Shown: positions 29,719 through 39,911 of the stretch, in pieces
Numbering within the stretch: the stretch's first letter is position 1
How the letters are laid out: every line of letters begins with the position of its first letter
DNA from: Brettanomyces bruxellensis
Lineage: Eukaryota; Ascomycota; Pichiomycetes; Pichiales; Pichiaceae
Length of the DNA stretch: 64,000 bases
Assembly (NCBI RefSeq): GCF_011074885.1
Contig: NC_054685.1
Coordinates: 62,001-126,000 of the forward strand
Direction: 5' to 3'
Notes under the pieces: generated by a model
The model's input: only the letters and a program-made list of their open reading frames with translations
The model's database searches: none
Told to the model about the DNA's origin: nothing
Program-made: the position numbers and the translations under genes

Positions 29719-31185
29719 ATGAATACTGATCATCCAGACGCACACAAACCTGTACAGGATAGGTTGAAGACAGATCATGAACCACCAGGAATTGATGTCG
29801 TCAAGAAAGATGCTGATATTAACATTGATGTCAGGTCTCTCGAATACATTTTGACCTATGAGCATCTTATATGCCCAATTTGCAAAACACCATTTATCAA
29901 CCCATACACAACCACCTGTGGTCACACCTTCTGCAGGAGTTGTCTATTTGAAGCTCTTAGGTCTCCTCTCGGGTGTAGATGTCCATTGGATCGTATTCCA
30001 CTTCATGTGAATGACAGACTTTTACACAATGATGACTTTTCCAATGTAACATCATACGCACAACAAAACGATGATAATTCCTCTAGTATCAACTCGGATG
30101 ACGTCAGGAACGATGACGAAGATGTGGGAAGTGCTGCAGATAATGATATATTCCCAGCTCCTATAATAATTTCAAACATAGCGGATGATTTGAAGGTGTG
30201 GTGCATTAATAGAAAGCGAGGATGTACGTGGACTGGACCAAGGTGGGAAATAAGGACACATGTCTTGAAAAGCTGCCTTTATACTAGAATCATTTGTGGA
30301 AGAAAGGGACGCGATGGTAAGCCATGTAAGAAATTATGCGAAAGAAGATTTCTCACCGGTAACAGCGGGGATGATGCTAGCAATCATGAAAGCAATGATA
30401 CACAAAAGGAACTGAGTTGCCCGCATGTAGAGCATCCCTGCAAATTTTGCAAGAAAATGATAAGCACAGTCGATTTGGAATGGCATTTAAATAATGAATG
30501 TACACGGAACGTCAAATGCTGCCATGGGTGCAATCTGGAATTTCCTGTGAAGACATTTCAGGCTCATGAAAAGTATTGTGAAAAGTTGCATGTAAGATGC
30601 CCTGGATCCAGATTTGGCTGTACATGGAAAGGAAGTCGAGAGTTACTACTGAAAGTTCATCGACAGGAGTGCATATTTATAAAGTTGTCAGGGTATTTGG
30701 AGAGTCAAGAAGAAAAATTGAAAACGATTTCTACAGAAAATGCATTCCTAAAGACTGAAATGTCAAATATTTTGGATTCTGTTATTCAAGGCCGGGTGAA
30801 AAACCTTGGATTTCAGATGGACATGGAAGAGATTTCTTCTGACTCAGAGAGGTTAGCAGAACTTAATTTTAAAGATAACATTAACGATGAGGGTTCCGGA
30901 CTCCGTTTTGATTTTGAAAAGCTTCGGCTAGGGACACAACGTGCTAAAAGAGCATTGAAAGAACTTGAACTGAGCAAAAAGATAATAACGGATTTGGCCG
31001 TTGATAATTATCAAATAAAGGAAGAACTTAAGAATCAGAAAATTGCTATGAATACTATTCATCAGCAACTTCAATTTGTGCTTATGGACAGAAAAAGATT
31101 AGATAACAGGATTACCAAGCTGGGATCCGAATCAAACTTGACAAATGTGGATTTGCCCGGAAGCAAGCTCAGCAATAAGTTATAG
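29719..31185 (+). CDS. RING finger and TRAF-type zinc finger protein, putative E3 ubiquitin ligase (488 aa)
   Basis: A C3HC4 RING lies at about residues 52-89: CPIC, then CGHTFCRSCL and CRCPLD. Two or more TRAF-type zinc-finger repeats follow at about 160-310, with clear pieces CKFCKKMISTVDLEWHLNNEC, CCHGCNLEFPVKTFQAHEKYC and CPGSRFGCTWKG. Residues about 315-480 form a coiled coil (SQEEKLKTISTENAFLKTEM). RING plus TRAF zinc fingers plus coiled coil is the layout of TRAF-type E3 ligases. I know no close S. cerevisiae orthologue, and substrate and partners are unknown. Its neighbours (a wall protein and BET2) give no functional hint. The ATG at 29719 follows a short T-rich leader. Confidence 0.72.
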   Translation: MNTDHPDAHKPVQDRLKTDHEPPGIDVVKKDADINIDVRSLEYILTYEHLICPICKTPFINPYTTTCGHTFCRSCLFEALRSPLGCRCPLDRIPLHVNDRLLHNDDFSNVTSYAQQNDDNSSSINSDDVRNDDEDVGSAADNDIFPAPIIISNIADDLKVWCINRKRGCTWTGPRWEIRTHVLKSCLYTRIICGRKGRDGKPCKKLCERRFLTGNSGDDASNHESNDTQKELSCPHVEHPCKFCKKMISTVDLEWHLNNECTRNVKCCHGCNLEFPVKTFQAHEKYCEKLHVRCPGSRFGCTWKGSRELLLKVHRQECIFIKLSGYLESQEEKLKTISTENAFLKTEMSNILDSVIQGRVKNLGFQMDMEEISSDSERLAELNFKDNINDEGSGLRFDFEKLRLGTQRAKRALKELELSKKIITDLAVDNYQIKEELKNQKIAMNTIHQQLQFVLMDRKRLDNRITKLGSESNLTNVDLPGSKLSNKL

Positions 31186-31429
31186 GATTATATACTACAT
31201 CATGAAAATGAACAATACTTAAGCTTTATGTAGGTGCCACCGTCTGTTTAAGGATTGACTTATCCTTAAGATAAAAAAGGTTAACGAGAAAAAAAAAAAA
31301 AAAAATTCCCAATTAAATAAGATGCACTTTTTTGTACTGCTCAAACCGAAAGAGCTTTAAATTGGACTACATTTCTTTGTGCTTTCCATAATGTGCTGCT
31401 TTCTTTAGCAAAAGCTATCTGGTCACAAA
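31186..31429. other. intergenic before BET2 with A17 run
   Basis: 244 bases; an uninterrupted run of 17 A at 31289-31305. No gene seen. Confidence 0.55.
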
Positions 31430-32407
31430 ATGAATGAACATAATGATGATGAACTCCTTCTAGTAGAAAAGCATACAAATTACATCAAAGACTTATTCCG
31501 AAAGCCCGTGTACCTTGAACATTGGATGGCCGATCATTTAAAGATGAATGCATTATATTGGGGGATATGCGCTCTATTTCTAATGCATCAAGAGGATGCC
31601 TTTAAAAAGGAAGATGTTGTTTCTTTTATTATAAAGTGTTATGATAATAAATACGGAGGTTTTGGTTCTGCACCAAGACACGAAGCCCACATTCTCTCAA
31701 CACTATCGGCTCTTCAGGTACTCAAGCTTTACGATTCATTAGATGCACTCAGTAAGGAGCAAAAGGATAAAACTATAAGCTTTATTAAAAGTCTACAGTT
31801 ATCAGATGGTTCTTTTGAGGGCGATCGATTTGGTGAAGTGGATACTAGATTTGTTTATACCGCAATACAATCACTAGCAATTTTGGAGGAATTGGACAAA
31901 TCGATCGTGGATCCAGCAGTAGATTTTATTCTAAAGTGTCAAAATTTTGATGGCTGCTTTGGAATGGTTCCTGGAGCCGAGTCACATGCTGCACAAGCAT
32001 TCACTTGTCTAGGGACATTGGCTATATGCAATTCATTAAATAAAATTAAGAATCCTGAAGCTTTAGAATGGTGGCTAAGTGATAGACAAACAGCAAACGG
32101 TGGTCTCAATGGGCGCCCAGAAAAGTTACCGGATGTATGCTACAGCTGGTGGGTATTATCATGTCTTTCAATATTAAAGAAACTTGATTATATAGATGCC
32201 GAAAGCCTTGTTAAATTTATATTGAGAGCGCAAAACAGCGAAACCGGAGGGATTGCCGATCGACCGGGAAATGAATGTGATGTTTATCACACATTCTTTG
32301 GGATGGCAGGTTTAAGTTTAATGAAGAAGGGAGATCTTTTGCTTATTGATCCAATATACGGCTTACCTACAAATGTCACTAAGACGATAAAGAAATATCC
32401 GTATTAA
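31430..32407 (+). CDS. BET2: Geranylgeranyltransferase type II beta subunit (325 aa)
   Basis: Bet2 with Bet4 forms Rab geranylgeranyltransferase, which lipidates Ypt/Rab GTPases presented by Mrs6. The 325-residue length equals S. cerevisiae Bet2. Five or more prenyltransferase alpha-alpha repeats are visible, each with a GG-F or G.F core (KYGGFGSAPRHEAHILSTLSA, SDGSFEGDRFGEVDTRFVYT, FDGCFGMVPGAESHAAQAFT, ANGGLNGRPEKLPDVCYSWW, ETGGIADRPGNECDVYHTFF). The zinc ligands are in LPDVCYSWW (Asp, Cys) and DVYHTFFG (His). Type II is favoured over types I and FTase by length and by the PGAESHAAQAF block. It could prenylate the Ypt proteins that YIP3, in the same window, binds, but the genes are not adjacent. 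Confidence 0.93.
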   Translation: MNEHNDDELLLVEKHTNYIKDLFRKPVYLEHWMADHLKMNALYWGICALFLMHQEDAFKKEDVVSFIIKCYDNKYGGFGSAPRHEAHILSTLSALQVLKLYDSLDALSKEQKDKTISFIKSLQLSDGSFEGDRFGEVDTRFVYTAIQSLAILEELDKSIVDPAVDFILKCQNFDGCFGMVPGAESHAAQAFTCLGTLAICNSLNKIKNPEALEWWLSDRQTANGGLNGRPEKLPDVCYSWWVLSCLSILKKLDYIDAESLVKFILRAQNSETGGIADRPGNECDVYHTFFGMAGLSLMKKGDLLLIDPIYGLPTNVTKTIKKYPY

Positions 32408-32617
32408 GCCGATATGTATATAGAGTCCTGTGTAAACGATTAATCATTAAATTCAAAAAAAAAAAAAAAAAATGTTGATCTATAACCCAAAGTGACATGC
32501 TGTTAAGAACTATCATTTAACTTTATTTCAATCAAGTTTAACTATGTATACAGCCACTTGATTTGAATGCCACAAAATGGCACCATACGTCTTCCAGTAT
32601 ATGTATAAACTGTTGTA
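32408..32617. other. convergent intergenic BET2/DPB2 with A18 run
   Basis: 210 bases; a run of 18 A at 32455-32472. Confidence 0.55.
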
Positions 32618-34657
32618 TCATAATAACTGCCGAAATTTTGACTTCCTTGTGGCTGGTCTGTACTCAAAAAAGCTGACTTTACCATCCTGTATAAACTTAC
32701 CGGGATTTATGACATGACAGTTTTTGTATATGAGATCAAAAATAGGTGTAGTGGGGTCACAAATCACAAGAAGATCCGGAAGAGGGATGAGACTAAGAAT
32801 TTGTGCATAATTCGATAATATTGGTCTGATTCTACTACTAAATGGTGACAAGGTGCCTTGATCAAGAAGAGTTTTGACCACCTTCCTGGATTGAATCTCA
32901 TCAGGCTTCAGCTTCGGTTTCGTCACTCGATCTATCTCTAGTAGAAGGTCATCCCCCTTTTCAACGGTGCTATCAGCTTTCTTTTCAAGCTCTTCCTTTT
33001 TAATATCGTTTAGTTTGTCCTTTGATAAATAGGTAATATCATTTCTTCGCAACCTACTTCCAATATCATCTCTGACAATGGTAATATCATGCGAGAGATA
33101 ATTCATCTTGCATGGATTTGATGCCCAGTCAACATCTTTTACCCACCTTTTTAAACGCCGTCCAAACATGGCTGGAACCTTAAACTTAGGCCAAATAGAA
33201 TTGGATCCTTTGGTAACCAAAGATGACCAAGGATCATTATCACCAGGCAAAATCGTAAAGTGAACTTTCCCACAAAGTTTTGGGAATCCTTGCAATATTG
33301 ATGCAAATGAATCGAAGTATGATTTATATAGACTAGATGATGTAATGTAAGAAAATGAAGAACTTTCTGTCACATCAAGTGGGCTGTCTATGAATGATCC
33401 CGGAAAGACAATGGAGATGATGTTGACATTCTGCTCATCGATCTCATTGGTCAATGTGGTGAACAATTTCTTGAGAGCCTCCAATACTTTCAAATTATTT
33501 AAAAATATGTCACATCCAAGAAATATCATTTTGTGTTCCGGAAATTCTCTCTCTATCATTGGAAGTCGTTTTTTCAAGCCAGTATCTATATGGCCATGCT
33601 TTGAATAAATACCATTGAAGTCAATATTCCCTAACGAATCGATTGAAACCTCTTGGAGTTCCGATGGGGGAGATGCCAATGCACTAACATAGAATTTTCC
33701 ACTATTGGAATAAATTCCATCACAGATCACGTAATTTCCGGAAGTCACAAAGCAGTTTGTGGGGAAAATGCACTGAGACAACTCCAAAATAATAGTATCG
33801 GTATCATCTTGTAACTGCCATAGACCTGCGGAGCTGAGAGTCAAAATCCCGAAAAGAACAAAATGTTCACCATGGTGTCCTAGCAAATTCTTGATTGAGG
33901 TGATCTGTTGATTAGCCATCTGAGGATGAAAAGAACCAGTTATGGAATTCATAGAGCTAAATGTTCGTGGCTGGAAGTGATCATTTCTTAATAATCTGTC
34001 TTTGAGTATATGAAATCTATCCACATAGAAACTGATACTATCTTTAGACGTAGGAAGAGATATGCTATCATCTTGGGAGTTTTGAACGGGAAGAAAATAT
34101 AGTTGCCTTCTACGTTCATCAAACCTGATTCGTTGAAATCTGGAAATGTCGACAATTTTGAAAAAATCTGTCCAATCGATGGAGTCATCTAGCATTTGTA
34201 ATTCTTGGTCAACTCTATTCTGACTAGAAAGAGAAGAAGCTGGCTGTGTATCTTGTGTACTTTGCATAGAGTCACTAAAAACTTTAAATGATTTCCGAGT
34301 ATTTCCAGGCAACTGACCTGAATTTCCAAAAGAGAGATCTCTAGATTTCAATTCTTTTGCATTTTGTTCGGAATCTATTTCCTTGATTATAACTTCGACA
34401 CCGTCTCCGTTAAGAAACAATCCTCTATTTTGATCTTTCCATAACTTTCCAACACGTTCCAGAAAAGATACCGTTAACGGGCCTCTCCATTGATTCCCAA
34501 AATTACGCCCGATATAAGAACTTAATTTTTCTAAAGCATCTGATTGTATATTCAACCCAAATTTCTTAGTTAATGTTCTGTAAGCTATGGGCCTTAAATT
34601 AGATGGCCGTAATACAATCGGAAGGATAATTGGTTTATTCAAGTTCGCTGATTCCAT
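32618..34657 (-). CDS. DPB2: DNA polymerase epsilon subunit B (679 aa)
   Basis: Dpb2 is the essential second subunit of leading-strand polymerase epsilon and tethers it to GINS/CMG. The N-terminal domain (residues 1-90) has the conserved KFGLNIQSDALEKLSSYIGR helix region. After a Ser-rich linker comes an OB fold (NLLGHHGEHFVLFGILTLSS) and an inactive calcineurin-like phosphoesterase domain with MIFLGCDIFLNN, IVFPGSFIDSP, FTILPGDNDPWSS and LSHDITIVRDD. S. cerevisiae Dpb2 is 689 aa. Catalytic metal ligands are incomplete, as is normal for B subunits. The ATG at 34657 fits. An ACGCGT box lies 117 bases upstream. It could be confused with the Pol alpha B subunit (Pol12), but the N-domain and length favour Dpb2. 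Confidence 0.9.
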   Translation of the reverse strand: MESANLNKPIILPIVLRPSNLRPIAYRTLTKKFGLNIQSDALEKLSSYIGRNFGNQWRGPLTVSFLERVGKLWKDQNRGLFLNGDGVEVIIKEIDSEQNAKELKSRDLSFGNSGQLPGNTRKSFKVFSDSMQSTQDTQPASSLSSQNRVDQELQMLDDSIDWTDFFKIVDISRFQRIRFDERRRQLYFLPVQNSQDDSISLPTSKDSISFYVDRFHILKDRLLRNDHFQPRTFSSMNSITGSFHPQMANQQITSIKNLLGHHGEHFVLFGILTLSSAGLWQLQDDTDTIILELSQCIFPTNCFVTSGNYVICDGIYSNSGKFYVSALASPPSELQEVSIDSLGNIDFNGIYSKHGHIDTGLKKRLPMIEREFPEHKMIFLGCDIFLNNLKVLEALKKLFTTLTNEIDEQNVNIISIVFPGSFIDSPLDVTESSSFSYITSSSLYKSYFDSFASILQGFPKLCGKVHFTILPGDNDPWSSLVTKGSNSIWPKFKVPAMFGRRLKRWVKDVDWASNPCKMNYLSHDITIVRDDIGSRLRRNDITYLSKDKLNDIKKEELEKKADSTVEKGDDLLLEIDRVTKPKLKPDEIQSRKVVKTLLDQGTLSPFSSRIRPILSNYAQILSLIPLPDLLVICDPTTPIFDLIYKNCHVINPGKFIQDGKVSFFEYRPATRKSKFRQLL

Positions 34658-35411
34658 TACCGATAGATCAATTCCAGAAACTTAACTGCAAATTCTTACT
34701 TTTTAAAAAATGAAAGAATACCACTCAGATCTGATTTATTGACAGGAAATACAGTTTTCATGCTTTATCCCTTACGCGTTTCCAAAAAACATGTTTCGTC
34801 AATTACTACTTTTTCACCGCTTCTCTGTTCAGTCAATGACATGAGTTTTACATCCCTACACAATTGGCCGAAAATAATTTAGATTCGAGATTCGAGACTA
34901 GTAACATTTACAGCCCACGGATGGCTTGCATCTTATTGTTGGCGAAAAAAAAAAATATTTTTTCCAGAATTATATGAATAGGGCTTTAGGCTATTGTTTA
35001 AAAGCTGGAGTTGCATGAAAAATATCCGCAGAAAATGCCTGCGAGTTATATCAATTAGCGAACGGTGAAAAAAAAGTAATCGATCCTTAAATTTTTCGCG
35101 GGATTTTAATTGCTTAACCTGTAAAGTTGGTAGGTAGATCAGTAAATAGCGCAATTTCGAATTTAATCAATTGTCAAGTCCGATTAAAATTAGCGTACAA
35201 GGTAATGAAATGATTAAAAACCTCATGCATTTTTAAATTTCTAATATCAAACTACAGATGGAAGGAGAGAGGAGTGATGTATATAACATTTATGTTTCCT
35301 CCCTCAACATTTCTCATGTCAACTTTTGCGCAGAGTTAAGTGCATCTTGAACTTCAATATTTTCTTCAATTTATATATCAGCAAAGCATACACAAAAGCA
35401 TTTTATTAAAA
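34658..35411. other. divergent intergenic DPB2 / DAL5-family gene
   Basis: 754 bases; holds the DPB2 promoter with MCB, and the transporter promoter. No gene seen. Confidence 0.55.
34774..34779. promoter_or_regulatory. MCB ACGCGT upstream of DPB2
   Basis: Exact MBF core, 117 bases before the DPB2 ATG. In S. cerevisiae DPB2 is a G1/S gene controlled through MCB elements. Confidence 0.5.
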
Positions 35412-36923
35412 ATGCTCAGAGTAAATGAAAATTCAATAAAGAAAGAAAGTATTCAAACCGAGAAGGAGTTAAATCATGATTTGGCAGATTCTAAGGTTAG
35501 TACTTCTGACTTTTCTAGTATTCCATCTTTCAAGAAAGAACATCAACTTAGCAAGAAATTGAGATGGAAGATATATTTTCAAATTATGCCGTTGTTCATA
35601 CTTGTATATTTTTTTCAGTTCCTCGACAAAACATTGTTAAATTATGCGGCTGTTATGGGTATCACGAAGTATTTAAAAGGAAATGAGTACAGTAACTTGA
35701 GCACAATCTTTTATGTAAGTTACTTAGCTATGGAACCATTTGCTGGTATTTGCATTCAAAAATTACCGGTTGCAAAGTTTCTTGGAGTCAATGTTATTAT
35801 ATGGGGTATCGTGGTCAGCTGCCATGCTGCCACAAAGACCTATGCAGGGTTGATGATTGTAAGAACACTTCTTGGTCTTTGCGAAGCTAGTGCGGGAGCT
35901 TGCCTTATCGTGATAACTGGAATGTGGTGGACTAAAAAGGAGCAAAGCCAGCTCACTGGTTTATGGTTTATGCAGATTGGTACTGCACAAATTATTGGAG
36001 CTCTTATTTCTTTTGGCTTTCAGCATGTCCATACAACCACAATTGAAAGCTGGCAGATTTTGTTCATTGTTATTGGTATTATAACTGCTCTATTGGGTGT
36101 TGCAGTTTTGATTTTCCTTCCAGACAATCCTCTGACATGCAAGTTTCTTACCGAAGGTGAGAAACAAGAGGTCATTGACCATATTAGAATTAATCAAACT
36201 GGGGTCGAAAATAGAAAGTATAAGTTCTACCAGGTGAAAGAGATTTTGTTTAAAGATAAACAGACCTGGCTATTATTTTTTATTGTGTTGCTTTCCCTTA
36301 TCAATGGAGGTGCAATTACTACATTTTCTAGTATTATCTTGGAATCGTTCGGATTTGATCACTATCAAAGCACCTTTATGCAATTTCCTTCCGGTGTTAT
36401 CACCATAATCTCGGCTTTGCTTTGCTGCTACCTTCCAAGTTATATTGGGGAGAGGTGTCTTATTGTTTCCTTTATTAGCTTACTATCATTGATAGGTATT
36501 GTGTTACAAATTAGTCTCGATGCTTCTCAAAAAGCCGGTCGCTTAATCGGTGTTTATTTGATGAATTTCAATGGAGCCCTTGTTGCATTAGTTTATACGT
36601 GGGGTGCGATCAATACCTCAGGTCATACAAAGCGTATCACAAGAAATACAATGACATTAATGGCCTTCTGTATAGGTTGCTTGCTTGGTCCACAACAGTT
36701 TAGGAGTAAAAACGCTCCGAATTATACACCAGGAAAGATTGCATTGATTGCAGAACTTGCAGTTGTCATAGTTCTTGCATTGATATTAAGAATTGTCATT
36801 ATTAAAGAGAATAAATCAAGAGATGAGAAGTACAGAGATCTGCCAGCTGAAATTCGTAATAGGGATGCAACTTTTCTGGATATTACAGATATTGAAAATG
36901 TTAATTTCAGATATAGTTATTGA
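35412..36923 (+). CDS. MFS allantoate-permease (DAL5) family anion transporter (503 aa)
   Basis: Member of the anion:cation symporter family of fungi (Dal5, Tna1, Seo1, Vht1, Fen2 and others), which import organic anions and vitamins. The start is KKLRWKIYFQIMPLFILVYF with FLDKTLLNYAAVMGI, a family hallmark, followed by VRTLLGLCEASAGACLIVITGMWWTKKEQ and LPDNPLTCKFLTEGEK. Twelve membrane segments are expected. The loop YKFYQVKEILFKDKQTWLLF and the block LMTFNGA-like LMNFNGALVALVYTWGAINTSGHTKR are also typical. The substrate cannot be told. The first ATG is 35412; the frame before it begins at GTG. The downstream Zn2Cys6 gene on the same strand might regulate it (inference). Confidence 0.85.
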   Translation: MLRVNENSIKKESIQTEKELNHDLADSKVSTSDFSSIPSFKKEHQLSKKLRWKIYFQIMPLFILVYFFQFLDKTLLNYAAVMGITKYLKGNEYSNLSTIFYVSYLAMEPFAGICIQKLPVAKFLGVNVIIWGIVVSCHAATKTYAGLMIVRTLLGLCEASAGACLIVITGMWWTKKEQSQLTGLWFMQIGTAQIIGALISFGFQHVHTTTIESWQILFIVIGIITALLGVAVLIFLPDNPLTCKFLTEGEKQEVIDHIRINQTGVENRKYKFYQVKEILFKDKQTWLLFFIVLLSLINGGAITTFSSIILESFGFDHYQSTFMQFPSGVITIISALLCCYLPSYIGERCLIVSFISLLSLIGIVLQISLDASQKAGRLIGVYLMNFNGALVALVYTWGAINTSGHTKRITRNTMTLMAFCIGCLLGPQQFRSKNAPNYTPGKIALIAELAVVIVLALILRIVIIKENKSRDEKYRDLPAEIRNRDATFLDITDIENVNFRYSY

Positions 36924-37558
36924 TTTTGATGACTTTGATTTGTCTTTCAAAAAGCTTCATTTTTCATGTTTTAATTCATTCTAATAAAATAAGTATGTAT
37001 GACCACGACTGCAGTAATAAATGATAATATTGATGGGCGTACAACTGTGTGCGAGTGCTTTCCATACACCTCAAAAAGCATCACTTAATAAAAATTAAAG
37101 ATATTTAAGCATGTACATTCCACTTTTAATTTCACAACTTTATAATTTGGTATTTTCTCTCTTATTCAGCCTGAAAAACATTCAATATACTATTTAACGA
37201 CAACTTCAAAAAGAAATCGGAGTCACACCTAAACCCAATTCAAGAAATCTTGCACCTTAATTAAAAAAAAAAAATAAAAATGGGTAGAACAATAATATCA
37301 ATTTTTGTAAAAAGTTCGGCAATTCTTCATGCGTACGATAAGTAAATACGTAGTAAAAAAAAAAAAAAAAAAAACGATAGCCACTGAACTGACAACATTT
37401 GTACTTGGCACATTAAAATATCAAACTACTTCAATAATTTTTAGGCAGGCATGGAATTTTTTGTCTGAGTGCCAAAGCTAATACTTGTTGTGACGCCAAA
37501 TAGCAATTTGTAGAATTCCGCAGGGTTGTGATGACTAACCCAAATTGTGGAATAAAGA
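36924..37558. other. intergenic upstream of the Zn2Cys6 gene
   Basis: 635 bases, AT-rich, with a run of 20 A at 37355-37374 and a shorter A-rich tract near 37263-37280. No gene seen. Confidence 0.55.
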
Positions 37559-39610
37559 ATGCCAAGAAAAATAAAGCATGTATCGGACTCTAAAAGAAAA
37601 AGAGCAATTTTTAGCTGTGATTGGTGCAAACTTCGCAAGAGGGCATGTTGTCGGTTCAAAAATGGAACAAGAGTATTTGACGGGAACACACCTTGTACAG
37701 AATGTGTTAAAGGAAAAAGAAACTGTATTACAACCATTAAACGAAGGGCAAGAAATCATGGACAAAACTCAGATTTGAAGTACCATTTAGAATGCCTTCA
37801 AAGAATTGTCAAAGCTATGTTTCCTGAAACGGATCCAAACAATATTGATGATCTCAGAAGTATGGCCAAGGCTCTATTTGTTTCCTTACCGGACACGGAT
37901 ACCGGGATCAATATCAATGATTCCATTTTTAAGAGACAATCTACTAATTCTACCAAGGCGCATATCAATTTTAGAGGAGGTTCGAACGTTTTTAATGCAT
38001 TATTGCAATTAGGAGATAATAATAAGGGTAAAGATGACATCTTACGATTCGAAAATCATGGCTTAAATTCAGCAATTGGCTCGGCAGAGGTACCAAATTT
38101 ACGGAAATATTTAATGATTAACCTTATTCCACAGTCCGAAGCTGAAAAATACACTGAGGTCTTCTTTAAGAAGGTACATTCAAGCTATTTTATTTTTAAT
38201 GAAGAAAGATTCCGTAGCCGAATGGACATTTATTTCAGAGATTATCCAGTTTTGGCGTCAAATAATTATGAACAGTTCACCAGTGAAGAAATATGCACAA
38301 TGTATTTAGTGTGGATTTTAGGGCGAAATACACTTTTATCGATGGGCGCTCCAAATGAAAATATTAATGTGGTAGCCGATACCATTATTGCTCGTTATCT
38401 CAGAGTCATTAATTTGTGTCTGTCTGATTTTGTCTTTTCTAAGTCGATTGATAGCGTACGAATGTTGTATTTGGCTGCTCTATATCACGATACTTTAAAA
38501 AATAGGGAAACTTGCTGGCTTCTTCTCAGTAACTGTTGCTTGAAGTGTATCAGTATGGGTTTTCATCGGAATCAATGCATTCAGAAATTGGACCCAGATC
38601 TCCAAGAAGAAATACGAATAGTGTGGTGGTCCAGTTTTAGATTACAAGTTAACAATTCCGCTATTTTGGGGAAGCTACCCGTATTTTCTCTTCAGGACGT
38701 AAACTTGGATCTACCAAAATTGGATTGCGTTGAAGATCCATTGTTTAAAGCCTCATATTTTAAATCGGTATCATTATTGAAGGTGATGTACTCTGTTCTT
38801 AAAAACAGAGAATATCTTTTGTCTAGTAATGACCCCTGGTCAAAGGAGAATATTGGTACAGTAATGAAACTTCAAAGGTCTCTTATACATTGGAAAGAAA
38901 CATGCGATATTAATCTTCAAAATTATAAGACGAATCCCCCAAAGCGATACTGCATAAAAATGCACCTGCAATTCCATTATGTCTCGATGTCTTTAAGTCT
39001 GCCATATTTATTGGAGGTGAGTATTAAAATGAAAGGCCATATGAACAATAAGACAGCCTTTTTGACACCGATGTGTTATGGTTTGTCGTCGGCAGTGGAA
39101 CTTACAAATGTCCTCCAGTTCTCTGTCGAATCGCATTTGATAAACGGACTACTATACTATGATCTTTTCTATGCATATAATGCTTTAATGGTTTTATTAC
39201 TTGGCTACACATTGACGAAGGAGAAGTCCAGCGACGAAAATTCACAAAATTATAGTTTGGTATTATATACGTTGGAAAAAACATTTTCAATCGATTCCCT
39301 CTCTATTCTGAAAGCCATCGAAACAATTCGATCGGTTAACCAAAAGTATGGGGATAAAGCAGTAGGTGTTATGAAAGAATCAAGCAAAAAAATTAAGCTG
39401 TTGCTAAAGCACTTCAAGCTAGACAACTCTAATAATGAAGTAACCATATACAGGAAGAAGGAACTGGATGGTACACCATCTGACACAAACTCTATTATAG
39501 CAGGTGCTCCAAATTTCCAGAGCATATTTCAAAGTAGCGAAAACTTTCAAGATATCATGAATTACTATTTTTCTTATAATTCACCATCTGAATGGACTAA
39601 TGTACTTTAA
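37559..39610 (+). CDS. Zn2Cys6 binuclear-cluster transcription factor (683 aa)
   Basis: The N-terminus has the fungal binuclear zinc cluster: Cys20-X2-Cys23-X6-Cys30-X16-Cys47-X2-Cys50-X6-Cys57. The Cys3-Cys4 loop is 16 residues, longer than the usual 5-12, and Cys31 adds an extra cysteine beside Cys30. The middle region (ETCWLLLSNCCLKCISMGFH, then RIVWWSSFRLQVNNSAILG) is the fungal-specific transcription factor domain. It may bind CGG-type sites as a dimer. The target is unknown; the adjacent DAL5-family transporter on the same strand is a candidate. The ATG at 37559 is the only good start. The paralogue identity within this large family cannot be resolved here. Confidence 0.85.
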   Translation: MPRKIKHVSDSKRKRAIFSCDWCKLRKRACCRFKNGTRVFDGNTPCTECVKGKRNCITTIKRRARNHGQNSDLKYHLECLQRIVKAMFPETDPNNIDDLRSMAKALFVSLPDTDTGININDSIFKRQSTNSTKAHINFRGGSNVFNALLQLGDNNKGKDDILRFENHGLNSAIGSAEVPNLRKYLMINLIPQSEAEKYTEVFFKKVHSSYFIFNEERFRSRMDIYFRDYPVLASNNYEQFTSEEICTMYLVWILGRNTLLSMGAPNENINVVADTIIARYLRVINLCLSDFVFSKSIDSVRMLYLAALYHDTLKNRETCWLLLSNCCLKCISMGFHRNQCIQKLDPDLQEEIRIVWWSSFRLQVNNSAILGKLPVFSLQDVNLDLPKLDCVEDPLFKASYFKSVSLLKVMYSVLKNREYLLSSNDPWSKENIGTVMKLQRSLIHWKETCDINLQNYKTNPPKRYCIKMHLQFHYVSMSLSLPYLLEVSIKMKGHMNNKTAFLTPMCYGLSSAVELTNVLQFSVESHLINGLLYYDLFYAYNALMVLLLGYTLTKEKSSDENSQNYSLVLYTLEKTFSIDSLSILKAIETIRSVNQKYGDKAVGVMKESSKKIKLLLKHFKLDNSNNEVTIYRKKELDGTPSDTNSIIAGAPNFQSIFQSSENFQDIMNYYFSYNSPSEWTNVL

Positions 39611-39911
39611 GCTATGAAGACTGTTAAAAAAGTATGCACCATTAGTAATATTGCTTCTTCGATATCGATGCTGATCTTTTATTACGGTATTGCTAGTTGA
39701 GAAAGATTATGTAAAAAGGTAAATGGCAGGAATAATTAGGAAAAGGAGCAAGATCATAAAGCTACTCATGCTTAAATATTGACAATTTTACTCACTATAA
39801 AATGTTACATATACATGCATGCAAATCTTTACTATCTACTATTTTATATTATTTTATATTAATTGTACAGAAAAGGCATTACATCGTTTATTCACACACT
39901 TCATATGGGAA
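39611..39911. other. convergent intergenic, Zn2Cys6 gene / chitinase
   Basis: 301 bases, AT-rich, no gene seen. Confidence 0.55.
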
